Assembly (NCBI GenBank): GCA_017413105.1
Contig: JAFPVA010000272.1
Location: 1 to 51,623, forward strand
DNA: 51,623 nucleotides
Reading direction: 5' to 3'
Origin: Butyrivibrio sp.
GTDB taxonomy: Bacteria; Bacillota; Clostridia; Lachnospirales; Lachnospiraceae
In this document: positions 1 to 9,687 of the stretch, in pieces
Position numbering within the stretch: the first letter of the stretch is position 1
How the letters are laid out: each line of letters opens with the position of its first letter
Notes under the pieces: model-generated
Told to the model about the DNA's origin: nothing
Databases searched by the model: none
What the model saw: the letters and a program-made list of their open reading frames with translations, nothing else
Program-made: the position numbers and the translations under genes

Positions 1-120
1 CAACTTCCAAGGGGAAATAGGGACTTGCGACGGAACATGCTGTGCATGTTCCTAGTCCTGGAAGGAGCGAAGCTCCTTTCAGGGAACCCACTGGGTGAGA
101 GGGACTCTCCCCAGTGGGTT
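1..120. other. Dense cluster of strong hairpins, possible structured RNA (truncated)
   Basis: Three consecutive inverted repeats are visible. Positions 32-52 pair GGAACATGC with GCATGTTCC around a 3-nt loop, enclosed by AGGGACT/AGTCCT. Positions 57-83 pair GAAGGAGC with GCTCCTTTC. Positions 85-120 pair AACCCACTGGG with CCCAGTGGGTT and continue inward as GAGAG/CTCTC. No convincing gene is present. The bidirectional terminator that follows at 121-164 would suit the 3' end of a plus-strand structured RNA whose start lies left of the window. I compared it by eye with RNase P, tmRNA, SRP and 6S signatures and could not match it, so its identity is unknown. Confidence 0.45.
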
Positions 121-164
121 ATACGAAAAAAGCCCCAGGCTTTATGCCTGAGGCTTTTTCGTAT
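121..164 (-). terminator. Bidirectional rho-independent terminator after tRNA-Leu
   Basis: An almost perfect inverted repeat pairs ATACGAAAAA-GCC-CAGGC with GCCTG-GGC-TTTTTCGTAT around a short ATAAA/TTTAT loop. On the minus strand it starts 8 nt past the tRNA 3' end and gives a GC-rich stem running into a U tract. It is symmetric, so it would also terminate plus-strand transcription from the hairpin region at 1-120. Confidence 0.85.
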
Positions 165-171
165 CATACAG

Positions 172-255
172 TGCGGAAGATGGGACTTGAACCCACACGA
201 TGTAAGCATCACAAGATCCTTAGTCTTGCTCGTCTGCCAATTCCGACACTTCCGC
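172..255 (-). tRNA. tRNA-Leu (anticodon AAG)
   Basis: An 84-nt class II cloverleaf can be folded on the minus strand. The acceptor arms are GCGGAAG (255-249) and CTTCCGC (179-173) with discriminator A at 172. The D arm carries AATTGGCAGAC, and the anticodon stem CAAGA/TCTTG encloses loop CTAAGGA, giving anticodon AAG for CUU leucine codons. A long variable arm typical of tRNA-Leu follows, then the T arm with GGGTTCAAGTCCC. CCA is not encoded. A consensus promoter lies at 289-317 and a terminator at 121-164, so it can be an independent transcription unit. Confidence 0.95.
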
Positions 256-260
256 GAACC

Positions 261-282
261 GTCGCGACTATCTCGTCGCGAC
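261..282 (-). other. Leader hairpin of the tRNA-Leu transcript
   Basis: The palindromic octamer GTCGCGAC occurs twice with a 6-nt spacer and can form an 8-bp all-Watson-Crick stem. It lies directly at the expected transcription start (about 7 nt after the -10 box) and 5 nt before the mature tRNA 5' end, so the pre-tRNA leader would be almost entirely this hairpin. Confidence 0.6.
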
Positions 283-288
283 TCATCT

Positions 289-317
289 ATAATATCAAAA
301 CATTTCACAAATGTCAA
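289..317 (-). promoter_or_regulatory. Sigma-70/SigA type promoter for tRNA-Leu
   Basis: On the minus strand a perfect -35 box TTGACA (317-312) is followed by a 17-nt spacer and the -10 box TATTAT (294-289). It faces the tRNA. The -35 box begins only 8 nt after the stop codon of the 2,527-aa gene, and no terminator stands between them. Confidence 0.88.
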
Positions 318-325
318 CAACTTTT

Positions 326-3300
326 TTAAGCAGCTTTCATCTTGTCAAAAATTCCGGCTATTGTAGCTGCATCGGTCTTGCCAATCTTGTCCTTAAGTCC
401 AAGAACGATCAATACTGTGGTGGCCATGACCTTGGTCTCCTTGACAGGGTTATAGTCGCTTGCGCAGAAAGCAATGGAGGTGGCCATCTTCATGCCGGTA
501 TCCCTCACAAGCTCATCCTTGTTCTCGTAGCCATTTCCTTTGCATACAAGATCCAGAGTATCCCTGTTCTTAAGCTCTTTTTCCATGACCTCTTTGGAAC
601 CTACCATTTCACTGTAGCTGTTCTTGATGTCGCTTATGACCTTCTGTCCACGCTTGGTGTCTGTATAGTAGTTCTTTAACATCTTTCTGTCCTTGACTAC
701 TCGGATACAGTAGGAAGCAAACCGGATACCTGCATCAACAACAGCCTTTACGACGCCTGTGGCAACTCCTGCGTCTATCTTGCCAAAGATTTCCTGTGCA
801 AGTGCAACGCTGAGCTTCATGGCATCTTCTGCAATGGCAACATCCTGAATGGTGTCAGCGGTCTGTCTCGACAATTTCTGAAGATCCTTGTGTTCTTCCA
901 CTACGTTGTCCTTGATCTTCTTCTGTCTTGAATCCTCAAATTCTTCTGCTTTCTTTAAGGTTTCCGCATCACTCTTCTTTAACGACTCTTTGTTTGCCAT
1001 GTTGTCAGCCTGATTAAGAAGCTGCTTATTCTTGATGCTAAGGGCAATATCAGCGAAGTCATCAATGTACTGCTTGTACTTATTGATCTTTCCAAACACA
1101 TCAGTAACCTTCTTTTTCAGACTATCAGCAAAGCCAGTGATAACGTCGGTGCTTTCCTTGATATAGGTCATAGCATCTTTTCCGATGGCACCTTCGATGA
1201 TAGTTCCTGTCGTCTCTTTTGCCTTTTTCTGTACAAGGTCCACGAACTCCTGTGGCTTCTTCATGAGTTCCTTGATATCCTTGTTCTGCTTCTTGTACAT
1301 ATCAATAACCTGCTTTACAGCTCCCTCGACCTCTTTTACGAAAGGCTTATTCTTGTCAAGACCGTCGGAAACCACTCCCTTACTTGTATCAACCTTTGAA
1401 AGTACATAGGCTGTAGCATCAGCGTAGCCTCTCTGAATAGCTTCCTTTATGGAAGATGCCACACCAAGGTTAAGGATCTGTTCGATGGTATCTATCTGTA
1501 ACTTCTGTTTAATATCCTTCTTTATTTTCTCGGGCATTCCCTTTATTTCTTTGTACTTTGTGGTAATCTCATTTATATCATCCCTTATATCTCCGTACTG
1601 GGATTCAACCTTGAAATCACCGATAATACTGTCGAGACGCTTTTCCTTTCCTGCCTGAGGCTTTTCTTCGATCTTTTTCTTTATAAGTTCGCCGATCTTG
1701 TCCACCTTGATACCCTTTGAAGCGGAGTTTATCACAAGTTCAGTGATCTCGTTTGAAAGGGAAGCATTGCTGGTCATGATCTTTCCAAGAAGCATCTCTT
1801 TCGTCATGTCCTTTACGTTTAGTTTCTTGAGTTCCTTTGCAATTGTCTCCGGAATTGGATCAAGTCTCTTTTCCTTCTTCTTTGCATCGACTTCTAAGAG
1901 GTCGCCGATCTTGTCCATTTTATCAACATAATTCGGAGCTATGATCTTTGTGACATCCTTAAGTCCATTCTTTAGATCTTTAATCTTGGTTCCACCAATC
2001 TTTACTGCTCCCAGAGCATCATCAGCCAGCACCTTCTTACCCTGCTGAACTCCGAATCGAAGGAACTGATTGCCGGTGTTATGGATGTTCTTCCTGAGGA
2101 TACTGTAATCCATGGAAAGATGACCGAATCTAGTGATATTACCGGCACTTCTGTAAAGCTCATCGTTTCCTTCCCTAAGATCCAGCTCATAGGTAGCCCT
2201 GTTGACGAACTGAAGAGCACGAACAAAGAGCTTCCAGTCCACAGCAGTATCTCTCTTGGCAATATAGTATTTCTCCTTAGAAAGAATGTCGCCTATGTGC
2301 TTAACATCCTTAAAGTCAGCAGTATCGTCCACCTGAGTTGAAAGCAGCGACTTAAAAGCATCTGCATAAGCAGTGCTTGAAAGAACTACTCCTTCATTTC
2401 CCCCCAGTGACTGATCGATGTATTCATCAATAAGCCTGAAACGGCCGGTCTCATTTGCAAAGTTTCTCTCTGCTGAATACTTGAAAATATTCCTGTACAG
2501 ATTCTTTTTGGAAATATCCAGAAAATCTCTTCGTCCAAGAACCTTGATAAAGAGCTTTTTCTGTTCGGGAGTAAGCTTATTGTAGCCGGAAAGAGCAAGC
2601 TTGGCATCCTCGTTGTCCTTTGCCTTAGTGTCCTTTTCTGCCTCTTTTTTAAGGAACTCTTCCAGAGTGTCCTTCTTTATGCTGTCTTCCTTGCCCTTAA
2701 CATTTTCTTTATAGGCCTTGATTGCCTTCTCATTGCCGCTGGCCTCAATATAATTCGGAGCATTTCTGATGGCAAATCTGACCGTCTTGTCATGCTCAAG
2801 CTCTTCAAGGAAGTCAAAGGCCTTTTCAAGAAGTCTCCAGTCCACCTTGCCTTTTCTGTCATAGCTCTTTTTATCAAAATCCTTCTTGGAAAGAGTCGAG
2901 CCCTTAAGAGTCCTCTTATCCTCTATCTTAAAGCTAAGAGCCGTAATAAGTGCCTGCATGCAGGCTCCTGAACTGCCAAACTGCTCAAGGGCCTTTTCCT
3001 GATTATCCTCTGAGAAAAGAAGCTTAAGCTCCTGCCTCTTTTCCTCATCAATATGATTTCCGCCGCCCTTTGAACTGTCGTCTAAAACAGCCCTGTTCTG
3101 GAGGATGGCAACAATCTTGTACATATCGATGGAATCAAGCTTTTCAAGTTTCTCAACACATTTCTTTCGTGCCCTTATCTCCTCTTCAACATCCTTTATT
3201 AACATAGTGTTAACGTCCACATAAAGGGACATAACAGGTGCTTTTCGGAGCGTATCTGTAACATTATTTACCTTTTCATAGAAGGCAACCTTATCAGAAT

Positions 3301-6300
3301 CCTCCTTTGCATATTCGAGGAGCTGATCCTTAACAGATGTCAGGGACTGCTGGTTCTTTCGAAGTTTATCAACCTCATCGATCTGGTCTTTTTTGCCCAG
3401 AAGCGCAGCTTCATAAATTGAGGAGATACCATCACCCATGCGGAGCTTGTCTTCCTTGGTGACACTCTCATCCTTCTTTCCAATCTGCCCGGTCACAGCC
3501 TTTGCAAACTGCCATGCCTTTTCGAAGGCAGAACTGCTAAAGGCCCTCTTCTCTTTTCCAAAAGTACTAAGGCCTATATTGGTCAGCTTGTAATAAGCCT
3601 GGGTATAATCCACCTTAAAGTCATAGTCCAGACCTGCCATGTAATTGGCAAGTTCCTTCATTCTTGGCTCCACTTCCTTCTCACGAAGTTCGCTGTTTAC
3701 AAGGACAGCTGCAGAACCGGCATCAAAGCCTATCGCTCCCTTTTCCATCAGCATAAGACCAAGGGCAAAGAGCTCCTTCTCACTCTCTGAAAGATCGTTG
3801 TACTTCTTAAGACAGCCGTGACTTCCTTCGTCTTTGATGAGTTTGTCAATCTGATCTCTTCCAACAAGTTCCGAGAAGTTTTTGTTCTTCTGGTTATAGG
3901 TCTTACTGCTTACAGATTCATTAATAGCTTCATTGCAGACAAATCTCACCTTTGCTGTGTCTTTAGCAAAAGCGGACAGTTCTGTCTTCCATTTAGCCTC
4001 TTTAAAATCTGTACCATCATAGTCCCGGACTTCTTCCATGATCCTGTCATGGTAGTACTGTCTAAGTGCCAGGATGTAATCATTCTTGATATTTGCCTTT
4101 TCTTTACTGTACAGTTCATTTTCGGAAAGAGCTTCGTCGGCGCAGGTCATGAACTTATTCACATAATCAATATACGCAAAGGCTTTTTCAGCCATTGTCT
4201 TAAAGGAAGTCTTTGCATCTTTATCCTGATCCTTTATACCAATACCTGTTGCCAAAAGAGCTCTCAGCTGCCTTGTGATATTTAGCCTTTCCTGCTCAAG
4301 AGGTCCATAACTAATCTTTATGTCCTCAATCTTCTTAAGTTCCTTATAGTTCTCTCTGAAGGTCTTGTACCACTTGCCCTTTACGGTATTTCTGTCATCC
4401 TTATACTCGCCATCATTGTCCTTAAAGCCTTCCATGTGTCTGTAGGCGTTGACTATGAGAAGTTTCTTTTCGTCCTCACTGATCTTGTCTTCTTTTTCAT
4501 CAGTTGTTCCCAGGATATCCGCAGCATTATAGAGCCACTTGGCGTGAACCATCATCTTGTCACCGAAGAGTTCATTCACATTTTTCTCAACAACAAGGTC
4601 TACCAAAAATGGATCAAGATCATAATATTTGGAGATTTCCTTCTTTATGTAATCCCTGGACTTCTGCCAGTTGTCATGGGAAAGAGAGGTACTTCCGGCA
4701 GTACCTATGGTAACAAGAGTCTTTCTCTCAAATATATCCTTTATAACATCAGTGACCTTATCAAGACCAAGGAGCTTGTCCCTGTCGCTGCGGATAGTTT
4801 CCCTGCTGGCTTTCTTTTCGATAACTTCCTTGCCTTTTTCAAGCTCTTCTTTGGTGACCATCTTGCTTTCGTTATCGGTCATTACTTTCCTGTAGGTCTT
4901 TTCGCAGTTCTCTATAAGCTCAGGAAGTTCTTTAAGAAGATCCTCTTTCTTGGAGAACATCATCTTGTCGTTGATGCTCTTAATGAACCTCGCAGCATTG
5001 ACATAGGCATCTTTAGCCTTGTCGGAATTCTTTTTCCCATAACCGAAAAATACACTGTCTGATTTGTCAGAAAGCTCTTTTATCTTTTCCAAAACAGCGT
5101 CCCTGTTACCACTAAGATTGTTATAGGCTTTCTTTATCTCATCAGTAAGCTTGTCCTTTGAATTAAGCAAAGTGAGCTTGTCCTTATCGGCATAGCATCC
5201 GGCCACAACTCTCTCTACGCAGGTATATACATCTCCGAGCTTACCTACGTTCTTTTTATCCTTTCCGACTATATCCTTGACTGCTGCCTTTGAGGCGTTC
5301 TCAACGGTCTTATCAACCTTACCTTCATCTATCTTCTTTTCTGCAAAAAACTTCTTCTGCTCTCTCACCATATCTTCCTTGATATGAGAGATTGTGCCAT
5401 CCATCTCACCGTTATAGATCTGGTCGAACTTCTTTTCAATATAGATATCCTTGAAGGCCTTTTGCAGCTTGGAAGCATTTATGGCATCAATAAATACACC
5501 TATCTTCTTGTCGACTGTGCTCTCAAGATAGGATTCAAGCGTCTTCTGATCCTGATTCATCATGACCGCAAAGATATCGGTCTTATTTGCAAGCTGCTCA
5601 GCAAAAAGACTGTACCTGCCCTGCTTTAGCTTCTTCAAAAAATCAAGCTGCCTGGTAAAGTGCTCAAACCTCTCTTTAGAAAGAGATGCATCATTTTCAC
5701 CATCGGCTTTTAAAGCCCCCATGATCTTCTTTTTCTCTTCCTCCATCCTGCCGTCATACTCATGCTTTTCTTTAACCTGACCGACAAGATCGTTAAGGTC
5801 CTCTATATTAAGAAGCTCAGAAGATAACGTCATCTTCATGAGAACTTCATTGGATACTGCCTTGTTATCCTTGAATTGGTTCCTGAGATCCTTAATGAAA
5901 TTCTTGTTGGAAACAAGGTTCTTCTTCAGTCTTGCAGCAATGGCTTTAATAGCTCCTGTTGGCAAAAATTCCAGATCACCGACATCCTTGCCGTTGACAG
6001 AGAGATTCTTCAAAAGATTATCCCTAAAGAACTCCGTTTCCTCCTTATCAAGGATTCCTGCTATCTCCTTATCCTTAAGGAAAAGATCTCCCATTATCCT
6101 TGCAGAAAAGCCAATGTCCTGCCTTACACTCTGGGTTCTCCTCTTGTAAAAGGCGTTATAGGTCATATTTGGCTTTGAAACATCAATCTTCCCCTCGGAA
6201 TTACTCTTTAGGATCTTATTAAGCTCAGCCCTGAAGGATTTCTTGTCATAGGTACCCATGTTGTTCTTCAGGTCTTCGATCTTATTCCAGGTCTCTTCCT

Positions 6301-7909
6301 TTAACATGAGCTTCTTGTTGCGGGTAAGATTCTCTGCTTCTTTCAGGCCTTTTAAGTTTTCTACAAAGGCATCACCTTTTTTGCGGAGTGCTCTCGTCTT
6401 TTGCTTTAAGATTCCGCCTACTGTACCATCTCCTGAAATGTATTTTGCAAAAACATCCTTCTCGGACTTTGGAATCTGGAGTACATCCATAAGATGAGTA
6501 ATGCGGCTTTCTGCCTCAAATTCTTCCGCAGCAAGAAATCTGAGTCTCTTTATCTCATCCTTTACAAGTTCGGCTGTCCCTATTTCGCCGTTGATAAGAA
6601 GCTTTACTCCAAGGTCTTTTCTTATCTTCTCCTTTATTCTCTCAGCAGAAAGAGCTGAGTAGCCAAGCTCGTCCACATACTGATCCAGTATTGCAAGATT
6701 GTCAGCATTCTGATTCTTATATGCGTCAAGCTGCATCTCAAAAGCCCCATCCTCAAGATCCAGGAGAAAGGTGTTGATATCACTCATGCTCCAGAATTTC
6801 TCATCATGGGGATCTATATTAAGCGTTTTTACAAACTTCTCTTTTCGCTGGGAAGTCCTGTCCAAAAAAGCTTTATTCTCGTTTTTATAATCAGCAAGAA
6901 GTTTACTTACCTCAGTCCTGAATTTACCTACTTCCTCAAAGATAAGCTTTTTACTGTCATTATCCTTATTTATCTTCTCAGAAAGATACTTATTGAGTCT
7001 TAGCTTAAGCTCTGAAAGCTCCATGGTAAGATCAGGATTTTCATCACAGATAAGGTTAAGTGTCACCTTATTTGCCATAAGACGTCTGTTCTTATCCGCA
7101 ACAATCCTTGCCAGAGCCTTTTTGTCCTTATCAAGGAGTTTCTGGTCTTTCAGGATCTTTATGAGGGCCTGCTTGTACTCTTTTCCGCTCTCCAGCCAGT
7201 CTCCTATAACCTCGCCCTTTTCCTTATCAGTGATACTCTCTTCCTCAATAGCGGTATCAATCTGAGCATCATCTACTTTTTCTTCAACCGCTGCAAGAGC
7301 TTTTTCTGTAAAGATACGTGTGTATTCCCTGAGGCCCTTTATGATATCAAGAATACGACAACTGATCTTGTATCTCTCTTTTCCATAATTTGTCCCGAAT
7401 ATCCATTTCTTATGGCTTACCTGATAGAATCTGGCAGTGTTCTCAGCCAGTCTGAATACATCAGCATATTCCAGAGGCGCCTTTCCATTTTTAATGGCGT
7501 TTTTGTAGTGCTCACCATAGTTCACCAGGGTCTTAAAGGCCTCTTCCATCTCAGTAAAGGCCTTGTGCTTGGTGTTGGTATCCTTCTTCATGGCATCAAG
7601 GATTTCCTTCATGCTCATGTAGTCAAAGCGGTCATAATCAACTAAGGTTGCCTCTTTTTCAGACTCATCCTCACTCAGCTGTTTCTCATAGCTGATTATG
7701 CAGTCGCCTGCAAGCTCATTGACAGACTTCTTTTCTACAGTTGTAACAGCGCTCTTTTTTTCTTCTTTCTTATTGAATTTTTCAAGATCACTGTTAATAA
7801 CAGGAGGAATTCCTACATTCTCCTGGACCTTTTTCTCTTCTATCGTGATCTCTTTTTGCTTGAACTCTTGTTTTTTAGCGGTTATTTCTAAATTATCATT
7901 ATCTCCCAT
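326..7909 (-). CDS. Giant 2,527-aa charged helical protein of unknown function, possible CIS cargo
   Basis: This is the last gene of the cluster, 14 nt after the PP2C phosphatase gene, with an ATG preceded by GAGGATTTTTGT. The protein is extremely rich in Lys, Glu and Asp, almost Pro-free and predicted by eye to be mostly alpha-helical. It has no signal peptide and no catalytic motif I can name. The only clearly hydrophobic part is in the last 200 residues (around VATGVVKAVVDAGIRFAS), followed by an 80-residue helical end. That end resembles, weakly, the C-terminal layout of the 953- and 1,067-aa proteins: a hydrophobic Ala/Gly segment, a basic stretch, a 'G..NK..L' motif, then a closing helical region. 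Position at the end of a CIS cluster and the shared end suggest cargo or an assembly factor. A structural or tape-measure role is less likely, because it lies far from the tail genes. Confidence 0.85.
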   Translation of the reverse strand: MGDNDNLEITAKKQEFKQKEITIEEKKVQENVGIPPVINSDLEKFNKKEEKKSAVTTVEKKSVNELAGDCIISYEKQLSEDESEKEATLVDYDRFDYMSMKEILDAMKKDTNTKHKAFTEMEEAFKTLVNYGEHYKNAIKNGKAPLEYADVFRLAENTARFYQVSHKKWIFGTNYGKERYKISCRILDIIKGLREYTRIFTEKALAAVEEKVDDAQIDTAIEEESITDKEKGEVIGDWLESGKEYKQALIKILKDQKLLDKDKKALARIVADKNRRLMANKVTLNLICDENPDLTMELSELKLRLNKYLSEKINKDNDSKKLIFEEVGKFRTEVSKLLADYKNENKAFLDRTSQRKEKFVKTLNIDPHDEKFWSMSDINTFLLDLEDGAFEMQLDAYKNQNADNLAILDQYVDELGYSALSAERIKEKIRKDLGVKLLINGEIGTAELVKDEIKRLRFLAAEEFEAESRITHLMDVLQIPKSEKDVFAKYISGDGTVGGILKQKTRALRKKGDAFVENLKGLKEAENLTRNKKLMLKEETWNKIEDLKNNMGTYDKKSFRAELNKILKSNSEGKIDVSKPNMTYNAFYKRRTQSVRQDIGFSARIMGDLFLKDKEIAGILDKEETEFFRDNLLKNLSVNGKDVGDLEFLPTGAIKAIAARLKKNLVSNKNFIKDLRNQFKDNKAVSNEVLMKMTLSSELLNIEDLNDLVGQVKEKHEYDGRMEEEKKKIMGALKADGENDASLSKERFEHFTRQLDFLKKLKQGRYSLFAEQLANKTDIFAVMMNQDQKTLESYLESTVDKKIGVFIDAINASKLQKAFKDIYIEKKFDQIYNGEMDGTISHIKEDMVREQKKFFAEKKIDEGKVDKTVENASKAAVKDIVGKDKKNVGKLGDVYTCVERVVAGCYADKDKLTLLNSKDKLTDEIKKAYNNLSGNRDAVLEKIKELSDKSDSVFFGYGKKNSDKAKDAYVNAARFIKSINDKMMFSKKEDLLKELPELIENCEKTYRKVMTDNESKMVTKEELEKGKEVIEKKASRETIRSDRDKLLGLDKVTDVIKDIFERKTLVTIGTAGSTSLSHDNWQKSRDYIKKEISKYYDLDPFLVDLVVEKNVNELFGDKMMVHAKWLYNAADILGTTDEKEDKISEDEKKLLIVNAYRHMEGFKDNDGEYKDDRNTVKGKWYKTFRENYKELKKIEDIKISYGPLEQERLNITRQLRALLATGIGIKDQDKDAKTSFKTMAEKAFAYIDYVNKFMTCADEALSENELYSKEKANIKNDYILALRQYYHDRIMEEVRDYDGTDFKEAKWKTELSAFAKDTAKVRFVCNEAINESVSSKTYNQKNKNFSELVGRDQIDKLIKDEGSHGCLKKYNDLSESEKELFALGLMLMEKGAIGFDAGSAAVLVNSELREKEVEPRMKELANYMAGLDYDFKVDYTQAYYKLTNIGLSTFGKEKRAFSSSAFEKAWQFAKAVTGQIGKKDESVTKEDKLRMGDGISSIYEAALLGKKDQIDEVDKLRKNQQSLTSVKDQLLEYAKEDSDKVAFYEKVNNVTDTLRKAPVMSLYVDVNTMLIKDVEEEIRARKKCVEKLEKLDSIDMYKIVAILQNRAVLDDSSKGGGNHIDEEKRQELKLLFSEDNQEKALEQFGSSGACMQALITALSFKIEDKRTLKGSTLSKKDFDKKSYDRKGKVDWRLLEKAFDFLEELEHDKTVRFAIRNAPNYIEASGNEKAIKAYKENVKGKEDSIKKDTLEEFLKKEAEKDTKAKDNEDAKLALSGYNKLTPEQKKLFIKVLGRRDFLDISKKNLYRNIFKYSAERNFANETGRFRLIDEYIDQSLGGNEGVVLSSTAYADAFKSLLSTQVDDTADFKDVKHIGDILSKEKYYIAKRDTAVDWKLFVRALQFVNRATYELDLREGNDELYRSAGNITRFGHLSMDYSILRKNIHNTGNQFLRFGVQQGKKVLADDALGAVKIGGTKIKDLKNGLKDVTKIIAPNYVDKMDKIGDLLEVDAKKKEKRLDPIPETIAKELKKLNVKDMTKEMLLGKIMTSNASLSNEITELVINSASKGIKVDKIGELIKKKIEEKPQAGKEKRLDSIIGDFKVESQYGDIRDDINEITTKYKEIKGMPEKIKKDIKQKLQIDTIEQILNLGVASSIKEAIQRGYADATAYVLSKVDTSKGVVSDGLDKNKPFVKEVEGAVKQVIDMYKKQNKDIKELMKKPQEFVDLVQKKAKETTGTIIEGAIGKDAMTYIKESTDVITGFADSLKKKVTDVFGKINKYKQYIDDFADIALSIKNKQLLNQADNMANKESLKKSDAETLKKAEEFEDSRQKKIKDNVVEEHKDLQKLSRQTADTIQDVAIAEDAMKLSVALAQEIFGKIDAGVATGVVKAVVDAGIRFASYCIRVVKDRKMLKNYYTDTKRGQKVISDIKNSYSEMVGSKEVMEKELKNRDTLDLVCKGNGYENKDELVRDTGMKMATSIAFCASDYNPVKETKVMATTVLIVLGLKDKIGKTDAATIAGIFDKMKAA

Positions 7910-7923
7910 ACAAAAATCCTCAC

Positions 7924-9657
7924 TTAAGTCTGCAATAACAACATTGTTACATCATCAGCCTGGCTCTTGCCCTCCTGGAAACCGGATATTTCATCCCACA
8001 AAGAGGCTATGACGTGATCTCCGGTAACAGAAGAGTCTCTGTTAAGAACCTCTATAAGTCTGTCTATTCCAAACAGCTTGTCGTTTATATCCATTGCCTC
8101 CGTCACGCCGTCTGTGTAAAGGAAAAGCCTGTCACCGGGATCAAGCTGCATTTCCCTCTTTGTAAAAGAGGCCTCATCATAGACCCCAAGAAATACATCA
8201 TGTTCTTCCATGACGATTTCGTACTTATCATTTACTTTTCTATATACGATTGGATCCTCATGTCCGGCATTAACATAACTCAAAGTCCGCTTTTCAACAT
8301 CAAGGATTCCCGCAAATGCTGTGACAAACATCATATCTCCGTTTCTGTCACAGAGCTTTTCGTTGGATTTTCCGATGGCAAAAGCTATATCATCGGGATT
8401 TTCTGACAGATCATTATATAAAAGAGTTCTGGATATCACCATGAACATAGATGCAGGAACTCCCTTATCAGACACATCTGCGATCACTATTCCGTATCTC
8501 TTTTCATCTATCTTAAAGTAGTCGTAGAAATCGCCTCCTACCTGCCTTGCCGGTCTCATAAAAGAGAAAATCTCTATGCCCTGTTCAGGTACAATCAGCT
8601 TATCAGGCAGCAAGTTTGCCTGGAGCCTTGCAGTGACCTCTATCTCTGATGAGAGCTTTAGTTTTTCTTTTGTAGTCACTTCAAGATTTGTCATATAGTC
8701 ATGGAGTTCATCTTCCATACTGACCATGGCTTCCTTAAGGTCTCTTACTTCATCATGGGTCTTGATATCAAGGTTCTTGAAGTAATATTGCTCTCCCATT
8801 TTTTCCGTAGATTCAGCCCATTTCTCTGCTGCCCGTGCCAGTTTCTTTATTGGCTTTATCATCATCTTTCTAAAAAGAAATGCAAATACCGGAAGGACGA
8901 TGATCATGATTATCACAAAGATTACGGAAAAGACAACCAAAAATATAATTGACCAGATATGTAATTCTTCTCCATGACTTTCAAAATATACATATCCTGC
9001 AAGATTTGATTCATCCTTTTTATCTATTGGAACAACTGACCGATATTTTATCGTCGTGTAAAAATCCTTAGTTTCATCTTTATCGTACTCGGTTACAAAC
9101 CTGGCTGTATTCTTGTCCGCAACAGTTACAGAAGTAGCATACTGAAAGTCATCCCAATAGCCGGTTGGAGTATCATCAAGGCTTCTTACAATTATGATCC
9201 GCTTATTATTATCATCTAAAAGACCAATTCCTATGTCTCCGATTTCCCAGTTACTATTTTTTATTACATTAAGGAGCCTATCAATTTCTCCTAAGTCTAC
9301 ACCGGTTGACGCGGCAGTGAGAGAACGAAAGCTCCTGAGATATAATTCGCTCTCCGGATCATTCTTTAATTCTTCAGGAATACTATCGTACACTTCACGT
9401 ACCGCCTCACAGGCCTTGTTCATATTGTCAATATCAACTAAATTCAGGCCTGTATTGACAATATGATACATATCATTTATCTGATCGTTCAGTGACAAGA
9501 TAGTAAACATGTACCTCATGGCGGTTATTAAGAACATGCCCATGAAAATCAGCATAAGGGCAATAGAAAAAGTTGCCTTCATGCCCATGGTTATCTTGAA
9601 CTTTTTCTTTTTCCTGACTTTCTCTTCGGTTGTCTTTTCTTTCTCTTTAGTTATCAT
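7924..9657 (-). CDS. Membrane-bound SpoIIE-type PP2C serine phosphatase with HAMP
   Basis: The product is predicted to dephosphorylate Ser/Thr on a STAS-type partner. Order of parts: basic cytoplasmic N-terminus, TM1 (about residues 24-50), an extracellular sensor of about 180 residues, TM2 (about 230-257), a HAMP and coiled linker, then a PP2C/SpoIIE catalytic domain from about residue 335. Metal-binding motifs are intact: GGDFYDY near 374, VIADVSDKGVPASMF, LYTDGVTEA near 513 and the terminal ADDVTMLLL. An in-frame TTG at 9681 adds eight residues but has no good ribosome binding site, so I prefer the ATG at 9657; the AAAGG upstream of it is rather far, so the start is uncertain. The natural partner in the window is the STAS protein at 27560-27859. 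Its signal ligand cannot be read from sequence. Confidence 0.9.
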   Translation of the reverse strand: MITKEKEKTTEEKVRKKKKFKITMGMKATFSIALMLIFMGMFLITAMRYMFTILSLNDQINDMYHIVNTGLNLVDIDNMNKACEAVREVYDSIPEELKNDPESELYLRSFRSLTAASTGVDLGEIDRLLNVIKNSNWEIGDIGIGLLDDNNKRIIIVRSLDDTPTGYWDDFQYATSVTVADKNTARFVTEYDKDETKDFYTTIKYRSVVPIDKKDESNLAGYVYFESHGEELHIWSIIFLVVFSVIFVIIMIIVLPVFAFLFRKMMIKPIKKLARAAEKWAESTEKMGEQYYFKNLDIKTHDEVRDLKEAMVSMEDELHDYMTNLEVTTKEKLKLSSEIEVTARLQANLLPDKLIVPEQGIEIFSFMRPARQVGGDFYDYFKIDEKRYGIVIADVSDKGVPASMFMVISRTLLYNDLSENPDDIAFAIGKSNEKLCDRNGDMMFVTAFAGILDVEKRTLSYVNAGHEDPIVYRKVNDKYEIVMEEHDVFLGVYDEASFTKREMQLDPGDRLFLYTDGVTEAMDINDKLFGIDRLIEVLNRDSSVTGDHVIASLWDEISGFQEGKSQADDVTMLLLQT

Positions 9658-9687
9658 CTTGAAAAACTGTCTGCCTTTCAAAAATAA

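Noticed and set aside
172-330. tRNA-Leu as an attachment site of a genomic island
   Set aside because: Islands usually abut the tRNA 3' end. Here the cluster is on the 5' side, and no integrase or repeated tRNA end is in the window.
4436-5062. 208-aa plus-strand ORF inside the giant gene
   Set aside because: It is the reverse of Lys/Glu-rich helical coding sequence, with no ribosome site; the minus-strand frame is open for 7.6 kb.
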